Below are positions 45,361 to 59,455 of a stretch of 64,000 nt of DNA, in pieces. Both the position numbers and the translations under genes were made by a program. Every line of letters starts with the position of its first letter. The stretch's first letter is position 1. The DNA is from Epiperipatus broadwayi (lineage: Eukaryota; Onychophora; Udeonychophora; Euonychophora; Peripatidae): NCBI GenBank assembly GCA_028023455.1, contig JAQFVV010000012.1, forward strand, positions 3,500,023-3,564,022, given 5' to 3'. The notes below the pieces were generated by a model. It was not told the DNA's origin and did not search any database. It saw only the letters and a list, made by a program, of their open reading frames with translations.

Positions 45361-46731
45361 AAAATAGATTATAAATTATTGAATAAATAAATTATAAATA
45401 TTGATAGTTAGTAAAATGAATAATAATAATAAAAATATAAAAGATATTAAGTTAGAGTTAAGTATTTAAAGAGTAATAAGAACAAAATAAAGAATAAAAA
45501 TATGTTTTTTAAAAAAATTTAGTTATAAAATATAAAGAGGGTGCTGTATTAATATAAGTGTAAATTTAAAGGGGGTGATACTAAAAGTATAATAGTAAAA
45601 AATTTTAAAATTTGAATTTAGCATTGAAGTTAGAAAATATAAAAGATGTTTAAAATAATATAAATTAAAATAGATTAAAAATTATTGTATGAATAAATTA
45701 CATATAATGATTGTTAGTAAAATGAATAATAATAATGTAAAATATGAAATATATTAACCTTTTAACCGCTAATTATATTATTGGTTGTATGAGGTAAAAA
45801 TCAAATCTTTTAATTGGCCAACTCACAAACTGAAGACAAAGCCTATTGTTAAAACATATTCGCCTATAATATTAAATTCAACTCAGATACGTTTATAAAA
45901 AGTATATTACTAATTTTTCAGGTTATGAAGAGAACGAAAGTTCTTTCAAAAATAAATCGCTATTTATTTATTCTAAAATATTCAATTTTGGCAACGTAAA
46001 AGCTATAATATAAACAAAAAGGTCGACTTTTACGTTATAGAAAAGTAAATATTTCTTTTAAATATTTCTTTAATATTTTTACTAAAATCTTCAATATTTT
46101 TCGAAAATAATTTTGTTTTTTTAGTATATTTTTTAAAAAACTAGTTTAATTTCTGAAATTATATTTTTTTAATACTTAAAATTGCATTCGAAATGAAAAT
46201 CTCAGCGTTTTTCTTTATTTTCTTTGATCAGGCGGTTTCTTTGTTCTTTCCAGCCAATCAGAATGTCTTTTTTGGCTGAGAGCTCACTAACAACCAATTA
46301 CAAACGATGTTCTTTCTTTGTTTAGGTTTAAATGTGTTTTTTTTTTATTTTTTACTTGTAAAATAAATCGGAAGAGGGCACCATCTTACAGAACTTTTAA
46401 AAACCTATTCAAAACCTATCAAACAAATTTTTTAGCATAAGAACTGGCAGAGTTAGAGTGACATCAGATGTCTACGAGGAGCCTCGTAGGAGGCAGGAAA
46501 TTAACTTAGAGTCAAATATAAGAATAAAATAAAATAAGGAATAAAAATAGAATATACATATAGGAAATATTTTGATTAATAAATATAGAATGTAAAAAGG
46601 GTAAGAAATGAATAATAATAATGTAAAATAAAAAGATATTATAAGATGTATATATAAAATGTAAATTATATGTTAATGTATATATATATGTTTGTATTAT
46701 GTTTGGCCAATCGAAACTACAAACTGTAAGA

Positions 46732-46809
46732 AAGGGTGGTAAATAAAGCATTGTGTAACAGTGGTAAAGTAAGGGTGGTAAATAAAGCATTGTGTAACAG
46801 TGGTAAAGT
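46732..46809. repeat. Perfect 39-bp tandem duplication
   Basis: Unit aagggtggtaaataaagcat plus 19 bases, at 46732-46770 and 46771-46809 without a mismatch. It lies in the right inverted end of the 6.2-kb block, and the left end has a single diverged copy, so the duplication came after the ends formed. Confidence 0.95.
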
Positions 46810-47009
46810 GCTTGGACAATTTAGTATTACATGATATATATTTGGCAATGAAATAAGAAAGAGTAGTTATTATACTTCTTGAAGTAAACAAACAATAATA
46901 TGCAAATTGTGTACAAGAATTATCAATAAATATAAATAAAATTATTACTAAATAAGAGAATAAATCTTTGTAACTAATTTGCTAAAAATAGTGTATACTT
47001 TAAATAAAC

Positions 47010-47215
47010 CAATAGTCGTAGTAGTACTAACAGTAGTAGTAGTAATATTAGTAGTTGTGGTAGTAGTAGTAGTGGTGGTGGTCATGTGGTTGTAGTAGTT
47101 ATAGTGATGGAGGTGGTAGTAGTGGTAGTAGTAGCAGTATCTGTAGTAGCAGTAGCTGTCACAGTAGTCATCACAGTAGCCATAGTAGTAGCAGTAGTAG
47201 TAGTATCATCAAGAA
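47010..47215. repeat. Imperfect (GTA)n array
   Basis: About 200 bp of GTA/GTG/GCA trinucleotides. Frames through it give Val/Ala-rich polypeptides with no domain and are not genes. It abuts the LINE fragment on its right. Confidence 0.88.
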
Positions 47216-47219
47216 CTTT

Positions 47220-48190
47220 CAAAACCATACAAAATTTAATAGCTTGGCATTGTACTCAATCACTACCTTCTATTACCAAAATATATATAATAATTTAGTA
47301 AAAATTGCCACCAATTTTCCTATTTTTCAACCATATTTAAAAGTAAAACCAGCTGATACACTCCATCTATTAAGAATAAGTTCATAAATCAACTATTGCA
47401 ACATATTAATAAGAATCAAACAACAAAGAATTAAACACAAAGATTGATTATTGGACTGCTCATAAAATTCTTAATAATATGGATACTGAATCACATCCCA
47501 ACAGCTTTCTCAACATAAACAACAAAGCACTAATTATCAAATATAAATATTGGCATCTTGAACCTAAATACCTAAATTTTATGATTAAAATCAACCTAGA
47601 AGATTTACCCACAAATGAATTTTTTGTAAGAAAAATGAGATTCTCAAAAATTGACTCAATTTGCTCCATCTGCAACAGAGAGGAAGAAACAATGAATCAC
47701 TTTCTATTGGATTGCTCCTCACTTAAAAAAATATAGACACTCATATTACACCCGGCAATAAAATCACCATCAATATCTTAATTGACAGTATCTCAAAAGG
47801 GTTTATCCCAACAATCAGGATTTCAATCTATCTCCTGTTTACATTATGGTTCCTGAGATGTCACTTTGTATTTAACCCCATTTCTTGCAAATTGGAGTCA
47901 TTGTTTCTTTGGAAAAAATTAAAACTAAGGACCAGCTCATTGCTCCAGATGACATAATGTCAGCCATCTGGAGTGTAGTGAAACTCTAGCACTACTCAAT
48001 TATAAAAAATTGTAATCATGAGCATAGAAGAATCAAAAACCCATTTCTACACTTGGAAGCAGGAAAATACCAATTCATCTTTAATAAAGAAATGACCAGT
48101 TGCAATTCATTAACTGAATGAATTCAAATCATAATTGCATGCATTTGTAATCTGTCATGCAACAGTGACTATCAATCACAATTTAGGCTG
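47220..48190 (+). pseudogene. LINE 3' end related to LINE-A, with C-x2-C finger
   Basis: The main frame (47479-47736) reads YKYWHLEPKYLNFMIKINLE, then DLPTNEFFVRKMRF, SICSICNREEETMNHFLLDC: the C-x2-C-x8-H-x4-C finger that ends many non-LTR ORF2 proteins. Its NNKALI..KYKYWHLEPKY part resembles the block at 8590-8800 of LINE-A, so the two are probably one family. Further frames to about 48000 carry LWFLRCHF and KLESLFLWKKL, the C-terminal tail. The 5' part is missing, as in ordinary 5'-truncated insertions. Frameshifts are present. Confidence 0.75.
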
Positions 48191-48328
48191 TAATAATTAT
48201 ACAGAATTTTTATTTAAAATACAAAAAGAAAAAAATATGATAACAAATTGTAAAAATCAAATCATGTATACCTCTCAGGTAAATATACACATATATAATA
48301 ATACTAATAAATCAATTTTAAAACTAGT

Positions 48329-48623
<295 letters not shown>

Positions 48624-49217
48624 GGTATTATTATGACCATGACCATGTAATGTGTCCACTTGATAGTGGTGTTGTTTGCAAAAGCACACAAATATGCTGT
48701 TTACATGGCACAACTTACAGCTTCTAGAAACACTTCTGTTTTATTATCCATTAGCAGGCATAGATGCCATTGCACAATGTGCTTTGTGTCACTATGGAAA
48801 TAGCACACACTTTGTAGATCATTACTGTAGTATGTGATGTGTATGGAATTCAACAGGCCATTAGAGTGTTTTTATGTACATTCAAATTAATGATATTATA
48901 CTTTACCTGATGTACTATTACATACCAATAATTTTAAGTCTATCATCCCATTTTTGTACACATCCTTGAAGCTTTAAATAATTGCAAAAGGGTATGTCAT
49001 TGAAGCATTTCACATGTCATGCAAAAAGGCACATTTGCGGTAGAACATTGACAATAGTAATACAATGGCTGTCATTGTCCATTGTTTTTGAAATCATAAT
49101 ATCATTTCATTCAGACTAGAGCATGTATTGGCTGTTCCTTTGGATTGGCAAAACCATTGGAGGCCTCCCACACATGTCAGCACTACACTGCCAGCTTGCT
49201 TCACTCAGACTAGTGCA

Positions 49218-49404
49218 TGTATTTATTCTAATTTGCATTCAGAAAATAATACAAAATTTCCAAACTCTTTGTTTTATATATTTTTAAAATGTAAATAGTG
49301 TTAAACACCATGTATTTTTTCTAATTTGCAGTCAGAAAATAATACAAATTTCTAAACTCTTTGTTTTATATATTTTTAAAATGTAAATTTGCGTTAAATA
49401 CCAT
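49218..49404. repeat. 93-bp tandem duplication
   Basis: Unit 1 (49218-49310) and unit 2 (49311-49404) share ctaatttgca, tcagaaaataatacaaa, ctctttgttttatatatttt and aaaatgtaaat in order, with small indels. A further block, tcagactagwgcatgtatt, occurs twice just upstream (49110 and 49206). Confidence 0.9.
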
Positions 49405-49533
49405 CAGAAATTTTTTAAAAATACTTTGAAAAATTGGCAGAGAGCAGAAACCAAAAAATTATTAGCTCTATAATGTTACATTTCATTATTTTTGCAAACA
49501 ACAGCACCATCAAGCAGGCACATGACATGGTCG

Positions 49534-49555
49534 CAACAACAACAACAACAACAAC

Positions 49556-49589
<34 letters not shown>

Positions 49590-49622
49590 TTAATTATTAT
49601 TATTATTATTATTATTATTATT
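49534..49622. repeat. (AAC)n(AAT)n(ATT)n compound microsatellite
   Basis: AAC repeats turn into AAT and then, after taattaatt, into the reverse-complement ATT, so the second half can pair with the first as a hairpin. Frames through it are artefacts. Confidence 0.93.
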
Positions 49623-52600
49623 TGATCATATTTATTTATTAAATAGATGATTAATCTTAAAATAATGAAATATGAAGGCCAGATATTTTAATAAAATATA
49701 AAAAATCAATTTATTAGCAAAGAAAAAAAATATATAAAATAAAAAATAAAAACAATAATTTAAGTTTTCAGCACTTAAGTTCAATAATTTCTAGCAATAT
49801 TACTTGGAAAAGTTTGATCTTAGTTTTCTTTATATTAATTACTGTACATATACCATTTCCAAACTTCTTATACAGTTAACAATACTAAATATAGAAATCA
49901 ATACATAAGAAAAAGAGAAAGAAAATTGCCAATAATATTTAGGTGTCCCTCTACATATGTTGTAGGACAAAACAAGTTATTGAAGAAGGTGCTTAACAAA
50001 GAAACTTAAGCATTAATAATCATTAACCTAATCATATTTCAGGATAACAGAAAATCGCCTTTTGACCAAATCACCCCCTGGTGAATTTTTTATAAATATT
50101 ATACATTCAAATGCATGTAGAATGGTATATTTTATTATAATAAATTTTTTACCTGAAAAATTTGCACTAAAAGGTGGTAAATTCAAAATTCCCACTCTTA
50201 TAATAAACATAAGCCCTGCTCTGACATGCTCAGCTATTGTCTGTTACCAAGGTTGCAAAACATTTGGTGTTTTATAATGTTGTAGTTCCAATGATACTAA
50301 AACATGTTTATTTGCTAATTTATTATGGTTTTAGATATTTTTTAAAATAATTTACACTATATTTATTAGATATCAAGAAATATAAATTATTAATAACTCA
50401 TTTTGACTTGAACTACTTTAGTTTCAAAAATATAACATTATATTAGAAGCTAAGATAAATATAGCCTGAAGCAATTTACAAGTTAGCTTTGATGTAAACA
50501 ATTTATTTTATATTTACAAGTAATAAAATATTGCAATTTTACAATAAATATTCAAAAAATTTAATCTTTTAAAACATTTATTTATGAGATATAAAAGAAA
50601 TAAATAATTATTCATTGGGATGTTTAAAAATAATAAGAATTAAAAAATATTTTGTTGATTTTATAAACTGAAAATAATCTTTCTAGATGACATATAAAGT
50701 CTCTGTTTTAATTATGGCCTCATTTTTTTTAATATTTATGAAAACAAAATGTGAACATTTAAAATTTATTTCAATAGTAAACAAAAATATCTAGCAATTG
50801 ATGTCAAATTTATTATTTTTTGATAAGTAATAATCATTTTATTAAATATTTTATATTGATGTGTGAGACAAAGAAAAACATCAGAAATGTCAGGAAAATA
50901 GTAAAAATCGGTCTATACAAAGTGAAATAATGTTTTATTTGATTTCTAAGTAAAATAGTTTAATCTGTTTTTCCTCTAGATAACAGGCTGAATTAAACTT
51001 AGTTATTTCTTAAAATGTTAAAAACACTTACCCTACTATAATATACTTTTCTAAAGATATGTCACTCTCTTTCCTAACTTATATAGGTATAAATTGAAGC
51101 ATGTTAGATGCTTATTTAAGCTAACATTTATAAATAAAAGACTATAATATATGTTGTTAGGAGCTTTCTTTACTAAACAACAATATTACTTATGTAAGTC
51201 TTATTGCTACAAAAATAATTCATTATACAAAATATTTTATATGAACCTTAATGTACTTATATTGATAAGCAAAGAGCAACTTTTATAAAATCTTTCAACT
51301 ATATATAAATATATTCATTTGTACATATGCTTCAGAAACCTTATATTGTATTTCATTATAGTAGCATAGACTGGACTTGAGAATGATAGAACATATGAAA
51401 CATATAAACAACTATATTTTAATTACAGAGCAAAATGATTGCTATTAATTTATAACCTGTCTTCAAATTACATTTAATACATCCATATACACCACACTTA
51501 TAAATGGTAAATTATAATAATGCAATTTAAATATACTACCTGTATAATCATTTTACTCTTGCTTCTTTTAATGAGAACTTTATTTAACCAAGATAACTAT
51601 ATATAATGACAAATAAAGATATATTATAGATATGGATATATTCCCTGCAATTTATGATGCACTTAAAGTTCTGATATTTTAATTTGATGCAATCTTTCAA
51701 ATGGTTTTAAAATTATTAAAATCTTTAGACATTTTAATTGTGAAATATAAATAATGATGAAAATTTCACTTTTTGATTAAAATCAATTAACAGTAAATTT
51801 TAAAATGTTAAAGAAAATCTTCATAAAAAAGTAAAAAGAAAGATGGATTTGTTTGATTTTTTTTTCAAAATATCTTAACAAATTGTTTTTTTTTTCATTT
51901 CTTTATGTGAGGAATATATAGTTAGTAATCTCCTGGAAGATGGTATTCATTAATCCTCCTGTATTCTGACAGATTTCTTTGTTCTCACTAGATTTGAGCT
52001 TTCAATTTTTATTTTCATATTAAACTATCATTATTTATCAGAATATAATAAATTTAGCCTCATTTGATAGATATTTTTGTTTAGAAATTAAATAAATTTT
52101 AAAAAGTCATTTTATTTTGAGAATTATTTTAAAAATTATATGTTAGTCAAAACCAAATGCTGACACATCATCAAATTTCAAGAGAATCTAATTCAATTTG
52201 CAAAATGAACAAAATCTTCTTTGTTTGATGTTTGTTTTAAAAATCTGAACAAATTATTTTTAATAAACTACTAAATCTATCAATTTATGCTTTAAAAGTT
52301 TAGCTTTTTCATAATTTTTGTGATATCGCTAAATATAATAACAATCAGATGAGTGGCCTCATTTCTTGACTGTTGGGTTTCCCACAACCATAATCTCTAT
52401 AGTAACAATATTCAGAACATATTTTTTTATATTTAAAAATAAAAAACTTCTATAAAAAATGTAATAATATTTATTTTTTATTTATAACAATTATTACACA
52501 ATTACAATACAAATAAAATCATAAACTTTTCAAAAAAATCAACTTTTTAGACTATTTTAATATTTTCTCAACAATCATAATATTTTCTCAAAGTAATCTC

Positions 52601-55600
52601 ACAAAGTTTGAGAGTGCAAAATATATAATGACTACTCATCATCACAGAGCTTGGGATAACTTTGATGGATTGCCTATTCAATTTTCTTGCCTTCTTTTAT
52701 ATATTAGAAAATGAATATACATGGATTTTAAAGCTGTAAAAAAAAAAGATTCACAAAATTTTCAGCAGAGAGTGAAAGATGCAAATTTTACTTTTAAAAA
52801 TCTCAGACAAGGTCCGACCATCTTGCAATATGACCTGGTTAATTGTAACCTTTATTAAAAAAAATATTTACAAAGAGACATTTTATTAGTTTTTTTTCAA
52901 ATCTGTTTTAACAATATGTATCCAATATTCAGGTGCTGATCTGAAAACTTTTAAGTTAACTGTAGTAAATGTAGTATCAGAAGACTTTACATGTAAGTAA
53001 GTGAAGACTTAGCATTCCAAAATAACTTACACAAAGGATAGTGTTCTGAAGTAATTTTAAAAATTTCTATTTCAATATTTTTTTTAAGTTTCATTTGTTT
53101 GTGCACTCTAAGATGATGAATATTTTCAGATCATTTGATTAATCAGTTGAACAGTTTAGAGAGGGATGCAATTTGCCACTCAGGGCAAATGATTATAAAG
53201 TCTATCCTTCCACTATTGTAGTTCACAATGTCAAGATAGTTAAATTAAATTCAGGCTTTGTATATTTTCATATAGATAGCAAGCAATGAAAGAGAAAAAA
53301 TCCTTTTGGGGAGGTGGGTTTATAGGTTATAGTCACATGACCAGTTCCATCATCATCTTCACTTATTTTTTTTTTTACTTTTTTAGCATTTTACATAAAA
53401 AATTTCTCTCATTGCTAAGATATGATATGTTTCCAGATAGTTTTTAATGTTTTGGAGAAGTTTTAGTGCCAGTTATAATGAAATCATTTTAAAATTACAA
53501 ATAATATTTTAAAATATATTTTAAATAAAATATTATGGTTTTTAATAAAAATTAATTTACACATTATAATGTTAAAACAAACATTCATGCTACAGATATT
53601 AAAATAAATTATGTTTTGTTTATTTGTAATTGTTCTCACTGTAAGTTGCATTTTATTACAAATAATAAATTTACCTAAATTATTTAAGCTAATACCCTTT
53701 AAATTTAAATATTTTCTAAGAAACAAACACTTGTCCTTGCACATACCTATTCAAATATTACATTAAAAGTTTATATCATTATTGACTGAAGTTTTAATAT
53801 TATGTGCATAATATAAGTATTGCTTTACTGATCTTATTTTAATTTATATATTTATATAGTGTTAGTTTTGTGTTGTTTACCAATGCATTTGCCTTTAAAA
53901 GCTAACTTTTTACTTGTGGGTGTGTTTATAATTAAATATAAAATAGATTTTTAAAATTGCTCTAAGTATTTTTAAATCACTATCAAAAAATATAAAGCAG
54001 GTCATCTTGAATTTTGCTTATAAGATAACTAAATCTATAATGTTAATATTACTTCAATAACAATAATAGTAGTATTAGTAATAGTGATAACATCATAGAA
54101 TTAATAACAAGCCAATAAATATTTTTGAAGTTATAATTATTATTATTAATTTAGACATACCCTAGAACTTTCACAATATTGTATATATTGAAATTATAAT
54201 ATTTTTTAACACATTAAACTAATAATAAATATTCTGTTACAATAGAACCAGATAATTATCAATTTATGTTTACAATATCTAATTTTATCTTAAAACAAAA
54301 TATGTGCTACAGTTTGGTATGGGATTATTGAATTTAATTGGTGTTTATATGATTACATTGTAACTGAATAGTTATTCTCCTTTAATTCATAATTAATTTC
54401 TTTTGTAATAGTAATATTTACATATTCAGTCTATGTAATATGTACATGCACACACACATGAACATTTATATACACCGAGTGTTCTGTCTCTAGGCCTTTT
54501 GTTCTGGCTAATAATTTTTTGCTAAAAAAAAAAAAAAAGAAACAATGTATATGATTTATGTTATTTTTCTTATTATTTAACATATATTTAACACCCATAC
54601 ACTACATTGTATTCTTTTACTAATTGGACCAGATCAAATTTATTGTTGAATAATTAATTATTAATATTTTTTATTAGAGATGTGATGTTTCTGCTTAAAA
54701 TTTTTACTTTACCTATACTTAATTCTGAAATCATACACATTAAAATCTTATAAAATAGTTGCCAAAACTGTTCATAATAAAATATTGCTTATCTATGCAA
54801 ATTCGAGTTCTATTTTTTTTTCCTGCATTAAATAAATCTGAAATTACTTTTAAAAATGCAACTTTTTTTTCTTTAACATGTATTTAATTGTGTCAAAGAA
54901 AATTTACTGTTAAATAAATAGTTATTAATTTTATTTAAAAACACCATGTTTTTACTATTGTAGCTTTGCCTGTGATATTTTTAACCACAGTTTTTTTTTT
55001 TTTTATAAGGGAGGCCATTTACATTGCTTACTAACAATTACATACAGGCTGTTTACTAAATACATCATTTTTTACTATAGTTTATTGTAATCTATACATC
55101 AAATGTGTATATATATATAATAGATGCATGATTATATTTATATATTAAAGAGAATCTTATGATTTAGCAGATAGTATATTAGTTTTTTATGCTTAGAAAA
55201 TGAAATGCAAATCTGAATTGATGCTTATAATTTTATTAATGGATGAAAATTTTTTAGTGCTTAGCCACATTTGTTCACATATCGCAATCTTTTTTGCAGT
55301 GCAGCCTCATTTTAATTTCTTAATTCTCTAGATGGTATCAATGATACTAATTTATTATCTTACCCAACTAATTCATTTTGGATCCTTTCTTGTTACTCTC
55401 AATGCATATGTCTCCTTACTTTGTTAAAATGTCTAAAATCACTGCATTGATATTCTTCTAAATGTCCATGGTTCAGATTCATTAGTAAAAACCAGTAAAT
55501 CATACCTATTAATAACATTCTTTTTCAGACATGTAGCCATATTTTCTTTTAATACTAATTTATTTCTACCAAAAGCATCTGATTAATGTATTTTTGATTG

Positions 55601-55715
55601 TTACCTTTCTCTCATTCAAAATTATCATTCTTTTTTTCTTCTTTTCAAAAATATATTGAACAATATTTCAATAGTTTTACAATTTATTTTTATTCCTACT
55701 TTATTATTATTTTTT
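49623..55715. other. No gene or classified element seen
   Basis: Six kilobases of A+T-rich sequence with poly(A)/poly(T) runs and scattered short AT repeats. The frames are short and without motifs. No SINE of the families described elsewhere in the window was recognised. Confidence 0.45.
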
Positions 55716-55816
55716 TCTCATGTGTCATAGCATCATCTGGGGAAAAAAAACTGCTATTACGGGACAACTGCTTGTAAAGCAACTGTCGCTGACCTCTTGA
55801 CCACCAATGCTTGACA
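55716..55816 (-). mobile_element. Short tRNA-like SINE, copy 2
   Basis: Reverse complement of the repeat at 19995-20103: tgtcaagcattggtggtcaa, then agaggtcagcgacagttgct, and at the other end gatgctatgacacatgagaa before an A-rich tail. The B box is degraded into a T run here, so this copy should be transcriptionally dead. Confidence 0.7.
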
Positions 55817-56744
55817 TTCCTACTTTATTATTTTCTAATATTTTTTGCAATATTTACTAAAGCTATAAAATATTACTTTCAAAGAAAATAAATAATAATA
55901 ATTGCATTATTTAGAAAGTTTAAGATGACTTAAATAATTTCTATGTATTTTTATTTTCTTATGTTTTTATTTTAATCCAGAAAATATTTCCTGCAACATT
56001 GCTGTAAAAAGTTTGGAACACAAAATCATCCTCTTGTTTACCCATATCGATATTAATGTTTTTAGTCTTACCATATAATCTAATCACTGCTATATTATTT
56101 TGATATAAATATATTCTGAAGATTATTTTGTAATAGATATTGGATATTAATATTAAATTATTAATAATTATTTCAATTTCTAGTGTTTCATTAATTTCAT
56201 TTATTATCTGTAAGTGAATCATAATATCTAATGTTTTTAATCAAGACATGCTATCATCTTGAATTAAACAATATAACGAAATAGTTTTATAAATCTTGCA
56301 ATTAAGTTTATAATCGTTATTTTAGAAGTAGAATATTTTTATCATAATTCTCATTCAGATAATGATGGATATTTTGCTGAGCATATAGTTAATGCGAGTA
56401 ATAATATTTATTGATGCAATGTAAATTAAAATATTGTTTTTCAAAGATATATTAGTTGTCTTGATAGTAGGGTTTTTTATTCCCCAGTCATTTCAAAAAC
56501 AACTTGGTTTAGCATTTTAAAAATCAACTCTGGTTTTAAAGATACAAATAATTTTCATCAGTAAGATGTAGTAATATTATAAACTAATTACAATGTCATG
56601 ATTTTATCAATAATATACATGTATTTTATGATGTAAGAACTTTTTAATGTTTATAATATTATTCTGTAATTTAAAAAAAAATTGTTCTTAGAAAGTTATA
56701 AAAATAATAAATTTCTTCTAATAAGATAATTATTTTTGATCTTA
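55817..56744. other. No gene seen
   Basis: A+T-rich spacer. The 87-codon minus-strand frame at 55959-56222 is Ile/Asn-rich, has no motif and is not supported as a gene. Confidence 0.45.
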
Positions 56745-56990
56745 ATATAAACCCCAGCATTTATTTTATATATATATTTGGGAGATGATGATCTGGATCA
56801 AATGATGAGTGCTGGTTTGGCATGAAATACGTATATTGGAAATCATTTATTTTTTTCATACATATATGGTTATACGTATCAGTGATATAAGATGGAATGA
56901 ATGACTAAAGGAAGATTGGAAGTTTGAGTTCAAATTCCCTCTAATCAAGCTACTTCTAAATGAATTTATAAATCTTTGGATAAAGAACTT
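56745..56990 (+). mobile_element. Single hammerhead SINE-like copy
   Basis: Begins cttaatataaaccccagc, as in the direct units at 31 kb, then a TA run, gggagatgatgatctgg, the ribozyme region (56797-56840), a B-box-like gagttcaaattcc (56926-56938) and a tail ctctaatcaagctacttc shared with the copy at 1-215 but not with the 31-kb copies, so two subfamilies exist. The ribozyme core is broken at its first base (ATGATGA for CTGATGA), while GAAA and a perfect ATAC/GTAT stem III remain. Stem I is damaged (ttgga). Confidence 0.75.
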
Positions 56991-59375
56991 AACATACATA
57001 AGTATGTTATAAAACAACAACAAAATCTATAAATTGAATTCTGTGTTATTGTTAAAATATGAATATATAATAAAAGTTGTTTCCCTCCCAAATATAGACA
57101 TATACATATCTAATATTGTGTGAAGACATATGACAAATGTCTTGCTTGTAATTATACAATGGACTATTCCCATCATCTAATTGAAATTATTAAATATTTT
57201 TAGAAAAATTCAAATTTTATTTACACTTTCCCAAATTTATTAAACTACTAGTAATATCCTTCATCTTTGTGTGAAATGCAACATTTCAAATGGTATTCTT
57301 ATCTTAGTTTGATCAGATAATCAACCTGAAAATAAACCAGTAACCTTTACATTAATGAATATTGAATTTAAAGTGATTGTCTATCCAACTAGATTATTCT
57401 ATCAATGGCAACACCCTAATATATATATATATATATATTATCCATGAAGATTTTCTAGATATTTTTTCTTTCCTTTTAAGAACAATGTTAGTGGGTATTT
57501 TTAAATAATTATGGATTATCACGCTACATTGTCTTATGGGATTATTTGCCCTTGCCATATGAACAGTTTCTTAACTTCTTTCTACCTTATATTGTTGTAT
57601 TTTCCAAATTGAAAAGATGTTTATTGGCATATAAATGGTCAATTATTTTAGATACATGTCGTTTTTTTCATTGTATTATGTTCCGTTATGTGTTTAGAAA
57701 AACATAAAGTTTGAATTTTCCTAAAAATATTTAACAATTCCAACTAGTTGATGACAATCCTCTATAATATAATTATATTAAAACAGGCAAAATTTTCTAT
57801 ACCTATTGCCACTCAGTGCAAGCCAGATTAATCAATGGACGCCAGAAGGTTTGTGCATAAAATCCCCATCTATTGCCTATATATATATATAATTGTATAT
57901 ATATATATATATATATATAATTGTGCAAATGATTTAATATATATATATATTTTGATATTAAATTAAGTTTAAAAAATAACAGCTTTTAATTTTAAAATCA
58001 ATTTTTCAGATATATATATAGTTTAAAGTACAGACTAACATTGATTAAATCTATTTTATCTTTTCAAGGGTTTGACTAAATCAATGTTATATATCGAAAA
58101 TTCAAAAGTAAGCTGTATTTTATTACCCCAATATTAAAGTAACTTTATGTGTGAATTTAGTTAATTATTAATTTGGCTGCTGAGCCTTGAACAAATCTTG
58201 ATAGTAAGACAAACTCTTCAAAACTTTCCCTTTGTGAGGTTTTGCTGCTAATATTGGTTAAGTCTCAAAGGCTGTTTGCATATTTTTTATAGCTACTGAG
58301 TTTATGGCTGCCTGAGAGGTTCATGAGAGTGTGTTTTTCTAAAATAAGAACTTTACCCAAAAGTATTATGACTGGCTTTAATAAAGTTAATAGCTTTCAG
58401 CCATCGCCAAATGAGTGAGTTCATACTTGTTATTTGAATTGGAATGGAGTCATTCTAGAGTAAATGAAAAAGTCTTTATATAAAATCTAAGACATTCTTT
58501 TATTATCTTTTCTTTATATAGCAGCAAACATTAAAGAAATTGAGAGGATTTTTAAAATTTACTATATTACTTATAATATTTAAAAGATTTTGACTATTAA
58601 TTATACATATTTTATGTTATTTGTACACATATGTTTGTAGATAAATGTGGGTGAACTTTCAAACATACATGAATATATACGTATGTGCGTAAGTATAAAA
58701 CAGTAATGAAGCGCGTTAACACATTTATATATAAACCTTTAATAAAAACATATTTATGCAAATGAAATTACATTTAAATATCAGAAGGACAATGCAATAA
58801 AGTATTAATATAATACATTTAAAATTAGATAAGATTAAATATATATGAGATTGTAAAAAAGAATTTGTTATTGAGCAAAAAGGAAAGGTATGATAATTTT
58901 ATAAACTTCTAAAAAGCTGAGCTAGACAAATTTTTAATGTCTACACAATTGTGGTAAATGTAATACTTAATAATATGTGATATCCATATAGTAAATAAAA
59001 ATTAAAAGACTTCTTAGCAATATTATCCATCGTTATGTATAAGCTATTTAATTTGTTCTCAAGATATTTGTTTAGTTTTGTTAATAATGTGATTATCAAT
59101 GCCAAACTTCTTTCTATACTTAAGACATGAGAAATAAAATTAAGTTTTAGCTTTCAATTTCTGGAAACTGTAAAATCATCAACCAATAAATTAGCTGGAA
59201 TCATAAGATAGTAGAAGCTAATAATAGTTAGTTTAATGTTTATATTACAATTGATAGATACTTTCTATTTGATCAATTATAACTAAAGATTATTTTTAAT
59301 TAAAAACAAATTACATAAAGTGGAAACAACAATTTAATATTAAGTAGCACATTATTTAACTTTTTTTTTTTTTTA
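56991..59375. other. No gene seen; several TA arrays
   Basis: A+T-rich spacer with (TA)n at 57419-57440, 57880-57919 and 57938-57950. No coding motifs. Confidence 0.45.
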
Positions 59376-59455
59376 CTAAGGCAATAAACCTAAAGCATGT
59401 GCGGTTGAAAATGCAAAGGTAGAGACCTCTACAGGTCTTAACCACAAGCTTAGGC
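59376..59455. repeat. Short dispersed repeat, copy 2
   Basis: Partner of 1855-1930, sharing tactaaggc, aaaatgc and gacctctacaggtcttaacc with acaagctta. Preceded here by a run of T, which would be the tail if the element reads on the minus strand. Confidence 0.6.

Larger units (their letters stand above)
40678..46829. mobile_element. 6.2-kb nested block with 26-bp perfect inverted ends
   Basis: The first 26 bases (taatactaaattgtccaagc and six more, 40678-40703) are the exact reverse complement of 46804-46829. Inside the ends, a longer diverged inverted repeat continues: 40700-41160 against about 46505-46800, sharing the blocks acacaatgcttaattt, ctacaacataatacaaac and cttaccctttttacagtct. The interior holds PLE-C coding remnants with their own inverted flanks, a 172-bp MITE, GC-richer sequence of unknown origin and an assembly gap. 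It may be one PLE with inverted LTR-like ends enlarged by later insertions, or a DNA transposon that captured them. Confidence 0.6.
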
